A stretch of DNA of 7,787 nucleotides from the NCBI GenBank assembly GCA_002410325.1, contig DHRK01000060.1, forward strand, positions 9,470 to 17,256, in the 5' to 3' direction. This document shows positions 5,686-7,787 of the stretch, one piece after another. Both the position numbers and the translations under genes were made by a program. The DNA comes from Syntrophomonas sp. UBA5314. GTDB lineage: Bacteria; Bacillota; Syntrophomonadia; Syntrophomonadales; Syntrophomonadaceae. Each line of letters begins with the position of its first letter. Within the stretch, counting starts at the first letter, position 1. The notes under the pieces were generated by a model. It did not search any database, was not told the DNA's origin, and saw only the letters and a program-made list of their open reading frames with translations.

Positions 5686-5698
5686 GGGAGGATAGCAA

Positions 5699-6997
5699 AT
5701 GTTACTGGAATTTAAAACAAAAAATTTTAAGCTGTTTAAAGATGAATTAGTCTTTTCAATGGTTCCCGCTCCAAAGCAAAAAGGGCTAGATTATAGTGTA
5801 TTTCAAAAAAAGATTGGGTCCAGGAAATATAAAGGTTTGTGCTCAGCAGTAATTTATGGCCCTAATGCATCCGGGAAGACTAATATTATTAATGCAATGG
5901 ACGTTTTTAAAAGCATTGTCTTACGTGGTACCATCCGTAATGATAATAATAAGAATACGCCAAATGCAGCAGCCTACAGGTTGGAGCTTATTCCCAATAG
6001 CACAGCGAAGGAAATAGAGCCGGTTTCATTTTCCATAAAATTTATAGAAAATGATCTTCTGATCGAATATAAATTTTCCATTGATATTGGAGGTTTTTTG
6101 GATGCTGATTATTCAAGAAATATATTATTTGAGGAACTAAATATCAATGAAGAAATGGCTTTTTCGCGCAAAGATTCTCTTCAATTGGGAGATTTTCAGA
6201 CAATTAATAATTATTTAATTAATGAATTTTGGGAGAATGCAGATGGCGCGACAGCTTTGGCTAAAAGAAATTTAAATAATGAAGAGTTATTCTTAACCAG
6301 TGGTTTTAAAACTATGTTTAGTGCAAAGCTGGTAAACATAATTACCAACTGGTTAGACAATAAATTTGTGACTATATGTCGTGCCGATTCTCTTAAACTG
6401 CAACCGAAAAGGCAGACCATGGACGTAAAAGAAACAACCGATGAAGGAATGCAATTTTTTGGCGTTAAATCTAACGGACTCGGTTATGTCTTTTCTGAAG
6501 ATGAGTCTGAAGCCGATCTAGTTTCTGTGTTCAATAACCTAAAAAAGGCCATTCCTGCGGAGATCTATGAATCCTATGGAACAATAAGATTTGTTAATAT
6601 ATTCCCTTTGGTGATAAGGGCTATTAGAAATGGAGAAACCCTAGTTATAGATGAATTTGACGCATCTATTCATCCCATGGCAATTATGAACATAATAAAC
6701 ATTTTTCACAATGACGATATAAATAAAAAGAACGCTCAGCTGATATTTGATACACACAACCCCATATTTCTGAATTCTAATCTATTTAGACGCGATGAAA
6801 TTAAATTCGTTGAAAGAGATGATGAAACTCACTTCAGTAAACATTACTCGTTATCTGATTTCAAAACTACCGGCGACAATAGTGTTAGAAAGGGTCAAGA
6901 TTACATGCATAAATACTTTATTAGCCAATATGGAGCCATTAAGGATATTGACTTCACGCCCATTTTCGAAATTCTTATTGAACGTAGTGAGGCTTGA
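5699..6997 (+). CDS. rloA-like: AAA15 / RloA-like (AbiL-type) defence ATPase (432 aa)
   Basis: The N-terminus MLLEFKTKNFKLFKDELVFSM is the usual OLD/AAA15 entry strand. Walker A is GPNASGKT (54-61, Lys60). A signature-like ESYGTIRF (291-298) precedes Walker B TLVIDEFDASIHP (314-326, Asp318-Glu319). The switch histidine is in FDTHNP (350-355). The region ~65-290 is the variable insert of SMC/ABC-type defence ATPases. Length and motif order fit RloA/AbiL ATPases, which pair with RloB. GGGAGG at 5686-5691 lies 7 nt before the ATG, so the start is secure. The TGA is 3 nt before the RloB-like start, so the two genes form one operon. In the family, the ATPase is thought to sense infection or DNA state and to license its partner effector. 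That role is inferred here. The gene is clearly more AT-rich than the recombinase genes. Confidence 0.88.
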   Translation: MLLEFKTKNFKLFKDELVFSMVPAPKQKGLDYSVFQKKIGSRKYKGLCSAVIYGPNASGKTNIINAMDVFKSIVLRGTIRNDNNKNTPNAAAYRLELIPNSTAKEIEPVSFSIKFIENDLLIEYKFSIDIGGFLDADYSRNILFEELNINEEMAFSRKDSLQLGDFQTINNYLINEFWENADGATALAKRNLNNEELFLTSGFKTMFSAKLVNIITNWLDNKFVTICRADSLKLQPKRQTMDVKETTDEGMQFFGVKSNGLGYVFSEDESEADLVSVFNNLKKAIPAEIYESYGTIRFVNIFPLVIRAIRNGETLVIDEFDASIHPMAIMNIINIFHNDDINKKNAQLIFDTHNPIFLNSNLFRRDEIKFVERDDETHFSKHYSLSDFKTTGDNSVRKGQDYMHKYFISQYGAIKDIDFTPIFEILIERSEA

Positions 6998-7000
6998 GTA

Positions 7001-7669
7001 ATGCCAAATATGAGGCTTAACAAAAAATACTATTTTACAGTAGATGGACAAACAGAACAATGGTATTTTGCGTGGTTGCAGCAGAAGATCAACCAGGAAG
7101 CGTCCTCTAGATATACTGTGAGCTTTGACTACCCTATCAAAAACCCATTGAAGCGGGCAAAAGGTTGGATACTTCCTGGCAAAGCAGAGATTACCCATAT
7201 TTGTGATTATGAAAGCGAAGACGAAATACATACCACCCATTTTCGAGAGACCCTTGATGCTATGAAAGAAGCTCAGAAATTAGGCAAGCAAATAACATAT
7301 AAATTAGGCTACAGCAACTTCACCTTTGAATTATGGATGATTTTACATAAAAGGGACTGTTTCGGATCTCTAAACCATAGAAGAAACTACCTTCAGTTTA
7401 TTAACAGATGTTATGATGAGGATTTTGAGAATCTAAAAGCATTTAAACACGAAAATAACTTCAAAAGAGTTCTCGGGAAAATTTCCATAAACGATGTAAA
7501 AGCGGCAATAGATCGAGCTAAGCGTATTACCCAACTAAAACAAACAAATGGATTTACCCCACAGCAATACAAGGGATATTTCTTCTATATAGAAAATCCA
7601 TCTCTTTCTATATGGGAAGCCGTTGAAAAAATATTGAGTGATTGCCGCCTTCTAAATCAAAGACGATAG
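7001..7669 (+). CDS. rloB-like: RloB-like TOPRIM-type effector of the AbiL system (222 aa)
   Basis: The N-terminal YYFTVDGQTEQWYFAWLQ (10-26) is the RloB/TOPRIM first motif. THICDYESEDE (65-75, Asp69) is the likely second metal-binding segment. GYSNFTFELWMILHK (103-117) is the most diagnostic RloB block (usual form SNPxFELWLLLH), and the C-terminus has IENPSLSIWEAVEKI (197-211), also typical. GTGAGG lies about 8 nt before ATG 7001, and the gap from the ATPase stop is 3 nt, so translation is probably coupled. The presumed role is a metal-dependent nuclease-like effector controlled by the ATPase. This has not been shown for this protein. Odd feature: the first-motif acid is Asp15 (VDGQTE) where the family normally has Glu (EGExTE). 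Family assignment is firm, activity less so. Confidence 0.85.
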   Translation: MPNMRLNKKYYFTVDGQTEQWYFAWLQQKINQEASSRYTVSFDYPIKNPLKRAKGWILPGKAEITHICDYESEDEIHTTHFRETLDAMKEAQKLGKQITYKLGYSNFTFELWMILHKRDCFGSLNHRRNYLQFINRCYDEDFENLKAFKHENNFKRVLGKISINDVKAAIDRAKRITQLKQTNGFTPQQYKGYFFYIENPSLSIWEAVEKILSDCRLLNQRR

Positions 7670-7686
7670 CTGAAAACATACCAGAC

Positions 7687-7787
7687 TTAAAGTTTCGTAC
7701 AGGGTATCCCCTCCCCCATGCCTAGTGAAAGCGCTGCTTTGAGTGGAGAGTCGGGCAGGGTATTACCTTGAATCGCCTGTAACTTAG
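7687..7787 (-). CDS. Possible C-terminal end of a minus-strand gene running off the right edge
   Basis: A minus-strand frame enters from the window edge and ends at a TAA (7687-7689), giving the last 32 residues (KLQAIQGNTLPDSPLKAALS, then LGMGEGIPCTKL). Only 32 codons are visible and I do not recognise it. It would converge on the RloB-like gene with an 18-nt gap and no evident terminator. It is reported as a possibility only. Confidence 0.18.
   Translation of the reverse strand, partial: KLQAIQGNTLPDSPLKAALSLGMGEGIPCTKL

Larger units (their letters stand above)
5119..5698. other. Gene-poor spacer between the XRE gene and the RloA-like gene
   Basis: No convincing gene lies in these 580 bp. 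The spacer contains the second hairpin, the right copy of the direct repeat, and the promoter and leader of the RloAB operon. A plus-strand frame is open from 5182 to the TGA at 5434-5436 (84 codons). It includes GEHPRLPLDLMAKNVMRTFTAQ over the repeat, but it has no ribosome binding site at its internal ATG (5326). A second plus frame (5370 onward, split by a TAG at 5448) also reads plausibly. These may be worn remnants of genes or chance frames. A 115-aa minus-strand frame (5351-5698) is hydrophobic and unsupported. Confidence 0.5.

Noticed and set aside
5351..5698. Minus-strand 115-aa frame before the RloA-like gene
   Set aside because: Its start lies on the ribosome binding site of the RloA-like gene, it has no ribosome binding site of its own, and the product is an unstructured run of hydrophobic residues typical of AT-rich spacer.
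7727..7740. Small hairpin after the RloB-like gene (AAAGC-GCT-GCTTT)
   Set aside because: A 5-bp stem with a 3-nt loop and no T-tract is not convincing as a terminator.

Overview
The window looks like part of a low-GC Gram-positive (Clostridia-type) accessory island. The signs are strong AGGAGG-type ribosome binding sites, tightly coupled genes, a serine recombinase and ParB-fold proteins of the kinds common in Clostridia mobile elements, and an AT-rich defence operon placed beside them. No rRNA, tRNA or CRISPR array was seen. Organism and family assignments come from pattern recognition, not from a database search.

Layout, left to right. (1) 1-878 holds little coding sequence: the tail of an unidentified plus-strand gene, a good intrinsic terminator (267-290), a perfect 20-bp palindrome (355-374), the left copy of a ~69-bp direct repeat (388-456) and a doubtful small ORF. 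(2) 879-4540 is a compact minus-strand operon. In order of transcription it holds a serine recombinase broken by an internal deletion and frameshift (two pieces), a 126-aa stand-alone protein resembling the recombinase C-terminal domain, and two different ParB-fold proteins. Junctions are an 8-nt overlap, a 4-nt gap and a 1-nt overlap. (3) 4541-4770 is a divergent regulatory region. It has a 40-bp near-perfect palindrome beside a minus-strand TATAAT. (4) 4771-5118 encodes a small XRE-type regulator on the plus strand. (5) 5119-5698 is a gene-poor spacer with two hairpins that share a loop motif, the right copy of the direct repeat, and the promoter and leader of the next operon. (6) 5699-7669 is a two-gene AT-rich operon, an AAA15/RloA-like ATPase followed 3 nt later by an RloB-like TOPRIM protein. 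This matches the AbiL (RloA/RloB) abortive-infection type of anti-phage system. (7) 7670-7787 is non-coding, or holds the end of a minus-strand gene running off the window.

How the parts may work together: the recombinase and ParB-like genes look like the mobility and maintenance module of an integrated element, whose recombinase now appears inactivated. The XRE protein is well placed to control the divergent operon through the palindrome. The RloAB pair is probably cargo with its own promoter and a small operator or hairpin in its leader. The two copies of the direct repeat bracket the recombinase/ParB/XRE block and exclude the defence operon, so the window may be a composite of two separate acquisitions.
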